Source: Bacillus sp. AFS055030
Lineage (GTDB): Bacteria; Bacillota; Bacilli; Bacillales; Bacillaceae_G
Reading direction: 5' to 3'
DNA length: 64,000 nt
NCBI RefSeq assembly: GCF_002574545.1
Contig: NZ_NUGT01000004.1
Span: forward strand, 25,614 to 89,613
Of this stretch, positions 35,625 through 45,205 are shown one piece after another (within the stretch, counting starts at the first letter, position 1; each line of letters begins with the position of its first letter). The notes below the pieces were generated by a model, which worked only from the letters and a program-made list of their open reading frames with translations, had not been told where the DNA came from and searched no databases. The position numbers and the translations under genes are program-made.

Positions 35625-38600
35625 TTATAATCCTAACTCACTCTTTACAATCTCTAAAGTCTTCATTTTATATTTACTTTTTGGTTTTGGCGCATTTTCA
35701 ACAGAAGGATTTTGCATTAAATAGTTCTTTTCTACGAATGCAAGGTCTTTTACATCAACGTTTCCATCTATATTAATATCTGCACTTCGTTTGTTTGTTC
35801 CCCAATATGTTTGAATAAATAATGCATCCAATACGTCAATTACATCGTCACCGTTTACATCTCCACCAAGTAGTAAAGGTAGATCGATTTTTTTAAATTG
35901 ACCGATCAATTCACCTTTTTCATTTAGCATACCAATTTTGAAATTATAATGACTTCTAAAATGTCCTGGAAGTTTTATAGTCATTTGGAGTGGTTGATCA
36001 GTAAGTGCTAAATGTGAAGCTTCAATTTTTCCAAACTGATTAAAGATTTGATTATATCGATTTCCTTTGGCATCTTGTATTAATACATCTGCACCAACTT
36101 TACTGTAATCCCTTCTACTATCAAACGCCCCACCACTAGTTAATAAACCTTCAGCATATAAAAGAGATTTGATTTTCGAATAAGTAGGAACTAAATCAAC
36201 ATATGGTGAATTTGTAATCAGAGAATTCGTTTTACCTGATCTGTTAACATATGAACCAAATGTAAATATACCAGAACAATCTGGTCTTATTTCAAAATTA
36301 TAATCTTTTACTTTAAAAGTAGCTTCCACTAAAGGAATATCCCCATTAAGAGTTTGCGTATTACTATCAGCAGTTTCTACAGTTACAATATTTGCTGAAG
36401 TGTTGGTAAATTTAATTTCTCCTAGTTTACTAGAATCTGGGTGTAATCCAACGTTTTCGATATTTAAGAAATCTGAAGATGCACCTATGTCTACAGTACC
36501 TTTTTTAAAATCGACAGCGTTCTTTAATACGACTTTCACATTTACTACATCACCCGGTTTTGCAGTCTCTTTATCCACAATTGCAGTCAAGTATGGTGTA
36601 CCTTTTTTTACGATTTTAATTGTCTTAGGTGCAACACTACCATTTCCTGCAGGATCAACTACAACTAATTTAACAACCTTTACTCCACTTCCAATAGGTA
36701 CGTCATATTTGAATGTGCCATTTTTATCAACAGGTATTTCTACTGGCTGTTCTCCTTTTGCTAAATCATAGACTTTGTTTGCAGACTGATCAATCTTCAT
36801 ACCTGCTGCTTTATGCCCTTCAATATCTTGATCAAATACTGAACCGGTAATGGTAACTGATTTTTGACCTTCCTCGTATTCAATGATATCTCCTACTGGT
36901 CCATCGATCGTATATTTAGGCTTTCTATTATCAATTACTAAATCACGATATGCTGTGAACTGTTTACCAGTATCAGTTGTCGCAAGGAGTTTGATCTTGT
37001 AAAAACCATCATCTGCCACAACACGGGATGTACTAATACCGTTAGGGGATGCGTTATCAAACGGGTAATACGTACCATTAAAGAGATTCAAATTAACTAA
37101 ATCACCTTCATTTAAACTAAATCCATTCACTGCACCAAGATACCCTATTTCCTGACTCGTCTTTCCATCTTCCAATATGAAATCAATATTTCTAACATTT
37201 GATTTCATTTGAACTTGAGCAGTTATTGTCTTAATCGTGTTAGGACTTGTATATCCATCTCTATAGCGGTCTTCTGATAAGCCAAGTGATGATGTTTCAA
37301 AAACGCCTATTCCTTCTTCAACAACGTGTACACCAAAAGGAATTTTATATGTTTCTCTCGGATCATTTTGATTTGTGTAAACGATATACCCTTCATAATT
37401 ACCTTTTTCAGCTGTTTTTGGTATAAAGATTGAAGCATTCATATTTTTTTGAGAATTAGCAGCTAGTTTAATAGTCGGTAAAATTGAAATTTTTACTCCG
37501 TTTTTATCAACATCTTTAGATCCACGTAAACCTGTTTGATATTTAACTGCTACATCAAATGTTTTTGTTTCATTTCCAGAATTTTTAAGAACAACTTTAC
37601 GCTCTTCATTTACATCAGCACTTAGATCGACTGAACCAAAGCTTAATGCACCTGTTTCATCTTTTATTTTCTTTTCTTTCCCATTTTTTAAAATAGGTGT
37701 TTCATTTTGAACTTTCATTTCAATCGATGAATGCACTGCTTTATATATATCTACTCTACCTGCTCCTGATTCAAAAACACTATAATCCCTACTTAAAGGA
37801 GTAGCAGTATTCATTAGGATTGACTTGACATCACTCGGTTTTAAACTTGATTTTGCTTGGAGTAAAAGTGCAGCCATACCTGCAACATTTGGCGTTGCCA
37901 TAGATGTACCCGAAAGTCGTTCATAAGCGTATTCATAATCGTTTGGCTTATTTTTATTAATCATATAAGCTGGCACAGTAGAGAAAACACCAACACCTGG
38001 AGCAGTAATTTCTGGCTTAATATCGTATGTCACACGAGCTGGTCCACGTGAACTAAAATCCGCTAACTCGTCTGCTTTTGTTTGAATTTCTCCAAGTTCA
38101 TTAAAAGTAAACGTACTTGCTGTATTAACTTTTGATTTCAAAGCTAGGCCTTGCGCATTTGTTAACGTGAATGTAGGAATATATTCTAATCCTTCACCTA
38201 AATAAGACGGTATAAGACCTTCATCTGGATTATTATTGAAAAGTAGCGCTGCTTGTGCACCATTTAATTTTGCATATTTTACTTTATCTGCCAAAGTAAT
38301 ATTGTTCCCACGACTTATTAATACAACTTTCCCTTTTACATCTTTATTTTTATAGTCAGTTGATCCGCCATACCCAACATCAATTATTGAATAGGATTGG
38401 CCATTCAATTGCTCAACATGATCTGTGTAACCTTTCGCCATTTCTTGCAAGTCAGCAGAAGTTGTTTCTGTACCTGATTGAAGTACACTCTTATATGTAT
38501 GTAAATTATTTGGTTCATTACTTGCTCCTACTGTCAAAGCCAGTGCTGCAGTACCTGGAGAACCTAATGTATACATATCATTTCCGCTGTTTCCAGCAGC

Positions 38601-39725
38601 AATTATTGCTGTAACTCCACTTAATACTGCTTGGTTAATCGCTATACTCGTAGAATATAGTGGATTATTAATCCCTGCACCTAATGAAAGATTAATGACG
38701 TCCATCCCATCGGCAACAGCTTGATCAATCCCTGCTATAACACTAGAATCTGTACCCGAACCGTAATGTCCCAATACACGATAAGCATGTAACTCGACAT
38801 CTGGAGCAATTCCCTTCATTTTAATATCCCCGTCATTTTTTCCTTGTCCAGCAATGATTCCTGCGACGTGTGTACCATGTTCAGTATAGTATGGTGCGCC
38901 TGTTGCCCAGAAAAACTCAGCAAATCCAGACTTTTTCCAGTCTTCATATGTAGTTTCCATCGGATCATTGTCATTATCGATAAAATCGTATCCACCCTTA
39001 TATACATCCTTTAAATCTGGATGATTATAGTCGATACCAGTATCAATAACTCCTACTTTAACCCCTTTTCCAGTAATACCTTCCTGATGGAGCTTGTCTA
39101 CCCCTAAAAACGAAAGAGCTGATTGATTACTTGATCCCCCAGTTTGTATTTCTTCTTGATTGTTTTCGATTTCAGCATGAATTTCTTCATTACTCCAAAC
39201 TGCTTTAACAGCATTTGATTTTAAAAGGTTTTTAATTTGATTTGCTGGTAGACTCATTGAAACACCATTAAAAGCATGCTTAAATGAACGGTTTACTTTA
39301 TAGTTTACTTTCCTATTATTACCTTCTGATAATACTTGTCCTAAATCCTTTGAAAAAGTTGCATGGTCTTGATCAACAAGGTTTGATGCTTCTGTCTTTG
39401 TGAGCTGTTTACCATTTATTGCTGATTCTAGTTGCGCAACTTTTGCTGGTTTATTATTAAATTCAACAATAACGCTCGTTTGTGTTGTAGCATCTAAATC
39501 AATATCTCGATTAACTTGCAAACCAGTCTCATTACTCGTTGTAAACTGATGTAGTGCTGCCCTCTCGGCTGATGATAAATTTGCCAGCAACTTATCTACT
39601 TTAGAGTATGTTGCAGCTTTTGAAGAAATTGATACATAACTTAAAGATCCAAGAATAAAGCTAGATGACAATGCTAACACAGAAATCCTTTTGGCAAGCT
39701 TACTTCTAGAAATATGTTTTCCCAT
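35625..39725 (-). CDS. Very large secreted S8 serine peptidase with I9 propeptide, PA insert, cohesin-like and dockerin modules
   Basis: 1366 residues. Signal peptide about 1-38; I9 propeptide about 84-190; S8 domain with Asp228 (VIDTGID), His283 (HGTH), Asn379 (AAGNS) and Ser608 (SGTSMATPNVAG), interrupted by a PA-like insert about 435-540. Beta-sandwich repeats follow (about 690-1040), then a cohesin-like domain (about 1043-1165: KPGDVVNVKVVLKNA, NGDIPLVEATFKVKD), and a dockerin type I domain at 1288-1337 with two calcium loops (GDVNGDDVIDVLDALFI and ADINIDGNVDVKDLAFV). Vpr-like protease plus cellulosome-type modules in one chain. Its promoter shares elements with the S8 gene at 5545. Confidence 0.92.
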   Translation of the reverse strand: MGKHISRSKLAKRISVLALSSSFILGSLSYVSISSKAATYSKVDKLLANLSSAERAALHQFTTSNETGLQVNRDIDLDATTQTSVIVEFNNKPAKVAQLESAINGKQLTKTEASNLVDQDHATFSKDLGQVLSEGNNRKVNYKVNRSFKHAFNGVSMSLPANQIKNLLKSNAVKAVWSNEEIHAEIENNQEEIQTGGSSNQSALSFLGVDKLHQEGITGKGVKVGVIDTGIDYNHPDLKDVYKGGYDFIDNDNDPMETTYEDWKKSGFAEFFWATGAPYYTEHGTHVAGIIAGQGKNDGDIKMKGIAPDVELHAYRVLGHYGSGTDSSVIAGIDQAVADGMDVINLSLGAGINNPLYSTSIAINQAVLSGVTAIIAAGNSGNDMYTLGSPGTAALALTVGASNEPNNLHTYKSVLQSGTETTSADLQEMAKGYTDHVEQLNGQSYSIIDVGYGGSTDYKNKDVKGKVVLISRGNNITLADKVKYAKLNGAQAALLFNNNPDEGLIPSYLGEGLEYIPTFTLTNAQGLALKSKVNTASTFTFNELGEIQTKADELADFSSRGPARVTYDIKPEITAPGVGVFSTVPAYMINKNKPNDYEYAYERLSGTSMATPNVAGMAALLLQAKSSLKPSDVKSILMNTATPLSRDYSVFESGAGRVDIYKAVHSSIEMKVQNETPILKNGKEKKIKDETGALSFGSVDLSADVNEERKVVLKNSGNETKTFDVAVKYQTGLRGSKDVDKNGVKISILPTIKLAANSQKNMNASIFIPKTAEKGNYEGYIVYTNQNDPRETYKIPFGVHVVEEGIGVFETSSLGLSEDRYRDGYTSPNTIKTITAQVQMKSNVRNIDFILEDGKTSQEIGYLGAVNGFSLNEGDLVNLNLFNGTYYPFDNASPNGISTSRVVADDGFYKIKLLATTDTGKQFTAYRDLVIDNRKPKYTIDGPVGDIIEYEEGQKSVTITGSVFDQDIEGHKAAGMKIDQSANKVYDLAKGEQPVEIPVDKNGTFKYDVPIGSGVKVVKLVVVDPAGNGSVAPKTIKIVKKGTPYLTAIVDKETAKPGDVVNVKVVLKNAVDFKKGTVDIGASSDFLNIENVGLHPDSSKLGEIKFTNTSANIVTVETADSNTQTLNGDIPLVEATFKVKDYNFEIRPDCSGIFTFGSYVNRSGKTNSLITNSPYVDLVPTYSKIKSLLYAEGLLTSGGAFDSRRDYSKVGADVLIQDAKGNRYNQIFNQFGKIEASHLALTDQPLQMTIKLPGHFRSHYNFKIGMLNEKGELIGQFKKIDLPLLLGGDVNGDDVIDVLDALFIQTYWGTNKRSADINIDGNVDVKDLAFVEKNYLMQNPSVENAPKPKSKYKMKTLEIVKSELGL

Positions 39726-39763
39726 TTTCTACCTCCTAAAATTCAGAAACAAAAATCACTTTT

Positions 39764-39823
39764 ATTATTTATTATTCTGAACATTCGGTCAATTGGGTTA
39801 TTTATCCGCTATTAAATCAACTT
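39764..39823 (-). promoter_or_regulatory. Promoter with the element shared by both S8 protease genes
   Basis: On the minus strand: AAGTTGAT (39816-39823), 13 bp, AATAACCCAATTGACCGA (39785-39802) containing -35 TTGACC, 17-bp spacer and -10 AATAAT (39764-39769). The boxes and spacing match 5662-5721. Confidence 0.65.
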
Positions 39824-39908
39824 CTAAGGGATTTTCGACGAAATACAACAAAAAAATTTAGGAAAGTTGTTTAATTATCCTTTTTTATTTACTTTGACCA
39901 CGATAAAA

Positions 39909-39933
39909 AGAGAATTCAAAATTCGAATTCTCT
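39909..39933 (-). terminator. Terminator of the alpha/beta hydrolase gene
   Basis: The stem AGAGAATTC / GAATTCTCT is followed by TTTTTATCG on the minus strand. Confidence 0.7.
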
Positions 39934-40006
39934 TCACTTTAAGATGTAATTTATTTTTTTATTCAATCCACGATAAAAAATGAATATCGTCTATAAGATT
40001 GCTTTT

Positions 40007-41002
40007 TTATTGAGAAACTTTCGTACCATTTAAGAAATTGAGTAATTCATTAAATGTATTTTGTGCAGCCTTCGTGTTCATTTGGAACTGGTATTCGTGA
40101 CCTAGTGTGCCATATGATTTACGATAAAAGACTTGTTTAACACCTGTTCTTTTTTCTAGTAAAGCTGCAAATTTTTTACCTTGTGATTCAAAGGACCCTG
40201 TATTACCGTCAGTTATAAATGTTGAAACAAATTTTTCTGGTACATTTCTTAAAAGGGATGTTTCTTTTGTCACCTTTTCATCTTCCCAATTGTATTTTCC
40301 AAAATAGGCCCAGCCCACTCGCTTAAATACAAATTTAGTCAATTTTGATGAAGCGTTTGCCTTAGCTTCTTTCATATCATAAGGGCCACAAAGAAGAATC
40401 GCACCACGAATTGTATTTGGATTAACGCTTTGAGCTATTTTAGCTGTATCTGAATAGTGTTTATTCATTTGAATGCTTACAAATTGTGCTGTAAGCTGAG
40501 CTCCCGCTGAATCGCCAGCTATATAAATATTGTTTAAATCCAGTCCATATTTACCAGCATTTTTTTTGACAAATTTGTAAGCTTGATCAATTTGTTGTAA
40601 AGGTATTGGATAAGCAACACTTGGAGCTAAAGGATAATTTATATTCACTACATTATACCCATGACTCGCTATATATGTTGCATATTTCCGAACATCCTCT
40701 TTATCTCCTGCTACAAATGCGCCACCATGAATCCAAAAGATCGTTGGAATGTATTTCAAGTCACCTTTATACTTAATCAAATCAAATGTACTGCTTCTAT
40801 ATTTTGATGAATACTCGATATTAGTTTCCATTGTTGTTTTTTGTTTTGCTATCCCATAATCAGCTGCCTCTACTTCCATCCCACCAGCAAATGACTTCTT
40901 CAAAAACCAAGTTACAGGTCTTGGGGATAGAAAGATCGATCCAACACCAACTATGATCAATAAAAGCAAACATATTCCAATTAGTTTAATTGTACGCTTC
41001 AT
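40007..41002 (-). CDS. Membrane-anchored alpha/beta hydrolase (esterase/lipase, HSL type)
   Basis: A 331-residue protein with an N-terminal signal-anchor (IKLIGICLLLLIIVGVGSIF, about 5-24). The hydrolase domain has the oxyanion motif HGGAF in FWIHGGAFVAG and the nucleophile elbow GDSAG (ADGxSAG context: IYIAGDSAGAQL). A late Asp (TDGN) and His (GTLGHEYQF) complete the likely triad. It belongs to the hormone-sensitive-lipase-like esterases that act on acyl esters, located outside the cytoplasm or at the membrane face. SD GGAGGA. Substrate unknown. Confidence 0.88.
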   Translation of the reverse strand: MKRTIKLIGICLLLLIIVGVGSIFLSPRPVTWFLKKSFAGGMEVEAADYGIAKQKTTMETNIEYSSKYRSSTFDLIKYKGDLKYIPTIFWIHGGAFVAGDKEDVRKYATYIASHGYNVVNINYPLAPSVAYPIPLQQIDQAYKFVKKNAGKYGLDLNNIYIAGDSAGAQLTAQFVSIQMNKHYSDTAKIAQSVNPNTIRGAILLCGPYDMKEAKANASSKLTKFVFKRVGWAYFGKYNWEDEKVTKETSLLRNVPEKFVSTFITDGNTGSFESQGKKFAALLEKRTGVKQVFYRKSYGTLGHEYQFQMNTKAAQNTFNELLNFLNGTKVSQ

Positions 41003-41155
41003 TTTTGTCCTCCAGATAAAGAGTCAACTGAAGCTTATTATTCGATATTCCAAAAATTATCATACATTATGATATTTCAGTGTGTACACAAAGTACAAAA
41101 AACTCCGATCTCACAAAGGGAGCGCTTTTTTAGATTGATCTATTTCGTTTCCATC

Positions 41156-41926
41156 TTAAATTAATAACATTTTCTTAAGTGCATTGTAAATTCCATCTTC
41201 ATTACAACTATCTGTGATTAAATTTGCTTTCTCTTTAACCACCGTTTCAGCATTTCCCATTGCAACACCGATTCCTGAAAGTTCCATTAGTTCTATGTCG
41301 TTCATTCCGTCACCGAAGAAGACGATATCTTCTTGCTTAAATCCATTTTCTTTAGCAATTTTCAAAATTGTCTTAGCTTTTGAACCTTCTTTAGGGATGA
41401 CATCTGAGCCAAATTGATGCCAACTAACATATCGGAATTCGTTTATATCATATTTGTGGAGATCTTCTTTGTTGCAAAAAAGCATCGCCTGAATAATCGA
41501 ATTTTCTTTCCAATACAATTCATCAAAGTCTGGGATCATCAATCCTAGACTTTCATAAGCTTTTGTTAATGACTCTCCAGGTTCCTCAAAATGTCTTTTT
41601 ACCCCGTTCATAGTTTGAAACACAATCTGGTCATTGTTTTCCATCGCTATTTCAATTAGTTTCATAATTGATTCTTTAGAAAATAGTTCCTCATGAGCAA
41701 TTTCATGACGGACAAATCCTACAGATCCATTGCATAAAACATAAGTATCAATTTCTAGTTCGTCGATGATGGATATTGCAGAAGTGTAGTCTCTTCCTGT
41801 CGCGATGACGATTTCATGTCCATTTTCTTTAAGAGAAACCAAAGCTTGTTTCGTACTGTCTAAAAATTTCATTTCAGTCGTTAGTAATGTTCCATCAATG
41901 TCAAAAACAATAAATTTTTTACTCAT
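41156..41926 (-). CDS. Cof-type HAD family hydrolase
   Basis: Start at the ATG at 41926 (MSKKFIVFDIDGTLL) behind GGGGAAAG. The 256-residue HAD phosphatase has motif I FDIDGTLL with the nucleophile Asp, motif II around VIATGRDYTS, and motif IV FGDGMNDIELMELSGIGVAMGN with the metal-binding GDGMND. The cap is of the Cof (IIB) type. These enzymes hydrolyse sugar phosphates or related metabolites. It follows a LacI gene by about 41 bp and is probably in the same transcript, which points to a sugar-related substrate; the inference is weak. Confidence 0.88.
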   Translation of the reverse strand: MSKKFIVFDIDGTLLTTEMKFLDSTKQALVSLKENGHEIVIATGRDYTSAISIIDELEIDTYVLCNGSVGFVRHEIAHEELFSKESIMKLIEIAMENNDQIVFQTMNGVKRHFEEPGESLTKAYESLGLMIPDFDELYWKENSIIQAMLFCNKEDLHKYDINEFRYVSWHQFGSDVIPKEGSKAKTILKIAKENGFKQEDIVFFGDGMNDIELMELSGIGVAMGNAETVVKEKANLITDSCNEDGIYNALKKMLLI

Positions 41927-41967
41927 TTTCTTTCCCCACATTTTTCTCTATTTTTTATCTTTGTTTA

Positions 41968-42915
41968 TTAAACGGAATCTCTTTCGACAATGCGATAAGG
42001 TATTTTTACTTTTTCTCTAGATTTCTTTATTACAAGACTACAAGCTTGTTCGCCGACTTTCGTTAATTGGTGATCTACTGTAGAAATTCCCATACCGACA
42101 CCAATTGGTTGATTTTCTTGACCAATAATGGCTAAATCAGTCGGGATTTTCAATTGTTGCGATTTTGCGTATAAATAGATTCCACCAGCCACTTCATCTC
42201 CATTTGCATAGATAGCAGTTGGCTTTTTTTGTAAATGCAGGAATTTCTTTGCTGCTTCATATCCGTCTTCTAAACAATGACATTCTGAAAGATGATATTC
42301 AGGTTGAAGTCCACCAAATATTTCAATATAAGCATCAATTATTTGCTTTGTGCTATTGCTTTTGAGCCTAGCAGTTGTGAATGCGACCACATCATGCCCT
42401 TTGTTCTTTAATAACTGAAAGGCATCTACATAAGAAGAATAGCGGTCCATATAGGAACAACCGATTTCCTTGTGTTGCGTATATTCACAAGCTACGATTG
42501 GACCATATTCGCTAAACGGAATGATTGTTTCCCAATCGTTTGCTCGTGACGTGATAATGATGCCATCATACAACTTGCTTTTTAATTTTTGCAAATACTC
42601 TATTTCTTTTTCTTTATGATAATTTGAAGGAAGTACCGTTATTAAAAAATCCTTCTCTAAAGCCTTGTTCAGTATACCGTTTAATAGTTGATCAAATGCT
42701 GGATTGTTGTTATATGGGAGAATAACACCGATTGTCCTTGTTTCCCCTCGTATTAAATCAATTGCATTTTTATTTGGTGTATAATTCATTTCTTCAATAA
42801 CTTTCAAAACTGCCTCTCGTTTATCACTAGCAACATACTTATAATTATTTAGAACTCTAGAAACAGTAGAGACAGATACACCTGCTAATCTTGCAATATC
42901 GTTAATATTTGCCAT
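41968..42915 (-). CDS. LacI family regulator
   Basis: The start is set at the ATG at 42915 (MANINDIARLAGVSVSTVSR), directly behind GGAGGTGTGTG. The 315-residue protein has the LacI helix-turn-helix at 1-24, the hinge (RVLNNYKYV) and a periplasmic-binding-like effector domain (GVILPYNNNPAFDQLLNGIL; later EVAGGIYLYAKSQQL). It is first of a two-gene operon with a HAD hydrolase. The sugar effector is unknown. Upstream (42916-43225) I see no gene; a plus-strand open frame there lacks an SD. Confidence 0.9.
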   Translation of the reverse strand: MANINDIARLAGVSVSTVSRVLNNYKYVASDKREAVLKVIEEMNYTPNKNAIDLIRGETRTIGVILPYNNNPAFDQLLNGILNKALEKDFLITVLPSNYHKEKEIEYLQKLKSKLYDGIIITSRANDWETIIPFSEYGPIVACEYTQHKEIGCSYMDRYSSYVDAFQLLKNKGHDVVAFTTARLKSNSTKQIIDAYIEIFGGLQPEYHLSECHCLEDGYEAAKKFLHLQKKPTAIYANGDEVAGGIYLYAKSQQLKIPTDLAIIGQENQPIGVGMGISTVDHQLTKVGEQACSLVIKKSREKVKIPYRIVERDSV

Positions 42916-43230
42916 CACACACCTCCAACACATATGACTTATCAAGGAATTTTATGCATTAATAGTTTATTGCTTATACTATATAATCTTTTATTCATTA
43001 AAAACAAATCTTCAAAGGGTATATTTTGGGTTCTAGCACAGATTTCCAATCCCCCCGTAATGGTAGACAATAGATTGTTCATCTTTTTTCTCCCTCGTTA
43101 TAAATCTGCTTACTTTCAATCTAATTTATGAAATGGATTTCAAGTCAAGCGAAAAAATCAAATTAAATTTCAGGAAACACCATCACTCGGTTTAATGATC
43201 TCATAAATTTATATATAGCAATTAACATGA

Positions 43231-43270
43231 AAAAAGTTGGAATCATCTGTATAGCTGATTCCAACTTTTT
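43231..43270 (-). terminator. Terminator of the keto-acid decarboxylase gene
   Basis: A perfect 15-bp stem AAAAAGTTGGAATCA / TGATTCCAACTTTTT, T run on the minus strand. Confidence 0.87.
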
Positions 43271-43282
43271 TATTTCTACTGA

Positions 43283-45001
43283 CTACTCTTGACTACGTTG
43301 CTTTGCCTGTTTCTCCAAATACTTATACATCTTTTTCAAATTTTCTGGTGCGTCCAATGGATCTTTTACGATCATTTCAATCATACAGAGCCTTTTTGAA
43401 CATTCGATTTCAGCTTGATTTATTGCTTGTTCAAGTTCTCCATGGGTACGAACAATAGCAGTAAATGCATTGCCTCCAAAGGCATCAGCAAGCTTTGTGT
43501 AAGACCACCTAGGGATTTTATTGTATGTTTGATTTTTGGTTTTTACATTTAAGTATTTTTCGATTGTATAACCGTCATTGTTTAAGACGAAAATGATCGG
43601 TTTACAGCCGTAATAAAGCATAGAACTGATTTCTTGTGCAGTTAGCTGTAGTGAGCCATCACCTGTAAATAACATCACCCGCCGTTTTGGGGCTGCGATA
43701 CATGCACCGAACGTCGAAGGGGTGGCGTATCCGATGGAGCCCCAGCCTCCTTGTCCAATATAGGTAATATTGCTTTGCAGTCTAACCTCCGCCATGCCAT
43801 TGTAGAATGTACCGATCTCAACGATCACAATGTCGTCTTTTTTCAGCATACGTTGAAAAAGTGGATAATAGCCGGCTGCCTTTAGTGCTTCATCACGACT
43901 CACATTGTATTGATCGTATGGAAATGACACTTTTTTAAGTAATCCTTGTCCTTTATAACCCACATTTTGTATTGCTTGAAGCATGTCTTTTGCAAAAATA
44001 TTCGGATAAACTGCTTCAGCAATTTTAACATGATCCGATTGGATATTAATGGTCATCATTGAATTTAGTTTTGCAGTGAAATTCGCTGTATTGGTGTCTG
44101 CAAATACCAATCCAATCGTAATGATACAGTCTGCATTTTCTACCGTACTTTGAACTTCAGAACATCCAAACGAGCCTAAGTACATTCCGATATAATTAGG
44201 GTGGGTTTCATCGAATGCTCCTTTACCAAACATCAGCGACGCAACTGGTATATTCATATCGTCTGCCAGCTGCCAAACTGCTTCCTGAAGGCCAAAACGT
44301 ATCGTCTTTACATCAACTAGGATTACTGGCCGCTTTGCACAATCTAACAGCTGACGTACATGATTTGTTGCAGCCTGAAGTGATTTTAAGTTTGATGTTT
44401 TTAGTTGTGGTATTGGCTCTAAGCGATCCAAAATCGGCTGATCCACTACATCATCCGCTACAACTAGGTAAACTGGCTGTTTCTTTTCTTTGGCAATGCG
44501 AATAGCGGCTGGAATTTCAATCATGGCATTTTCAGGTGTGAGGACTGCATGATAGACAGTAATATGTTTATACATATTTTTGAATACATTAAAATCCCCA
44601 TCCATTAGAGTATGGTGCATCAGCTTGTGTTCTTTTTGATCTTTTTCTTTCGGGGAACCAACAATGTGAATGATCGGAACATGTTCACTAAATGCTCCAG
44701 CTATCGGATTGCATGCATTCAATTCCCCAACTCCAAACGTAGTAATAAGAGCTGCGATTCCATTGATTCTTGCGTAACCATCTGAAGCATAACCCGCGTT
44801 TAGTTCATTTCTTCCTTCTATAAACTGTATTCCTTTATATCGTTCCAACGTATCAAGTAGTGAAAAATTATAGTCCCCTGCGACGCCGAAAATTTCTGTA
44901 ATGCCTTCTAGCTTCAAGCAATCAAACAAAAACTGCCCAACTGTTTTTTTGGTCATTCCAGCATGGGTGCCGGAACTGACTGTATTCTTCATTTTATCCA
45001 T
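43283..45001 (-). CDS. Thiamine-diphosphate-dependent alpha-keto-acid (pyruvate/indolepyruvate) decarboxylase
   Basis: Start at the ATG at 45001 behind AAGGAGTG. The 572-residue ThDP enzyme has the catalytic Glu in EGRNELNAGYASDGYAR, the middle domain, and the ThDP motif GDGSLQLTAQEISSMLYYG then NNDGYT. Its pattern (FGVAGDYNFSLLDTLE, PYxH-like HVPIIHIVG) matches pyruvate, indolepyruvate and branched-chain keto-acid decarboxylases, which make aldehydes from 2-oxo acids in the cytosol. A terminator follows. The substrate among these is not decidable from sequence alone. Confidence 0.9.
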   Translation of the reverse strand: MDKMKNTVSSGTHAGMTKKTVGQFLFDCLKLEGITEIFGVAGDYNFSLLDTLERYKGIQFIEGRNELNAGYASDGYARINGIAALITTFGVGELNACNPIAGAFSEHVPIIHIVGSPKEKDQKEHKLMHHTLMDGDFNVFKNMYKHITVYHAVLTPENAMIEIPAAIRIAKEKKQPVYLVVADDVVDQPILDRLEPIPQLKTSNLKSLQAATNHVRQLLDCAKRPVILVDVKTIRFGLQEAVWQLADDMNIPVASLMFGKGAFDETHPNYIGMYLGSFGCSEVQSTVENADCIITIGLVFADTNTANFTAKLNSMMTINIQSDHVKIAEAVYPNIFAKDMLQAIQNVGYKGQGLLKKVSFPYDQYNVSRDEALKAAGYYPLFQRMLKKDDIVIVEIGTFYNGMAEVRLQSNITYIGQGGWGSIGYATPSTFGACIAAPKRRVMLFTGDGSLQLTAQEISSMLYYGCKPIIFVLNNDGYTIEKYLNVKTKNQTYNKIPRWSYTKLADAFGGNAFTAIVRTHGELEQAINQAEIECSKRLCMIEMIVKDPLDAPENLKKMYKYLEKQAKQRSQE

Positions 45002-45135
45002 ACACATTCACTCCTTTTCTAATATAAATAGCTTGTCGGAGTTTCTAGTACCCTTTTTATTCGTACCCTATGATAGAACAAGCTATACGGTTATTTAGAA
45101 TAAGAAATAATGTAGGGCAAATCCAATGCAAAAAA

Positions 45136-45162
45136 GGACAAATTCGAATGAACGAATTTGCC
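45136..45162 (-). terminator. Terminator of the flavoprotein gene
   Basis: GGACAAATTCG / CGAATTTGCCC with a T run following on the minus strand. Confidence 0.8.
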
Positions 45163-45205
45163 CAAGTTTAGTCGACAAAGTTATTTAATATAGAAGATTA
45201 CGATT

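Noticed and set aside
42934..43131. Plus-strand open frame between lacI and the decarboxylase gene
   Set aside because: No SD, no terminator, and it overlaps the lacI leader; composition looks random.
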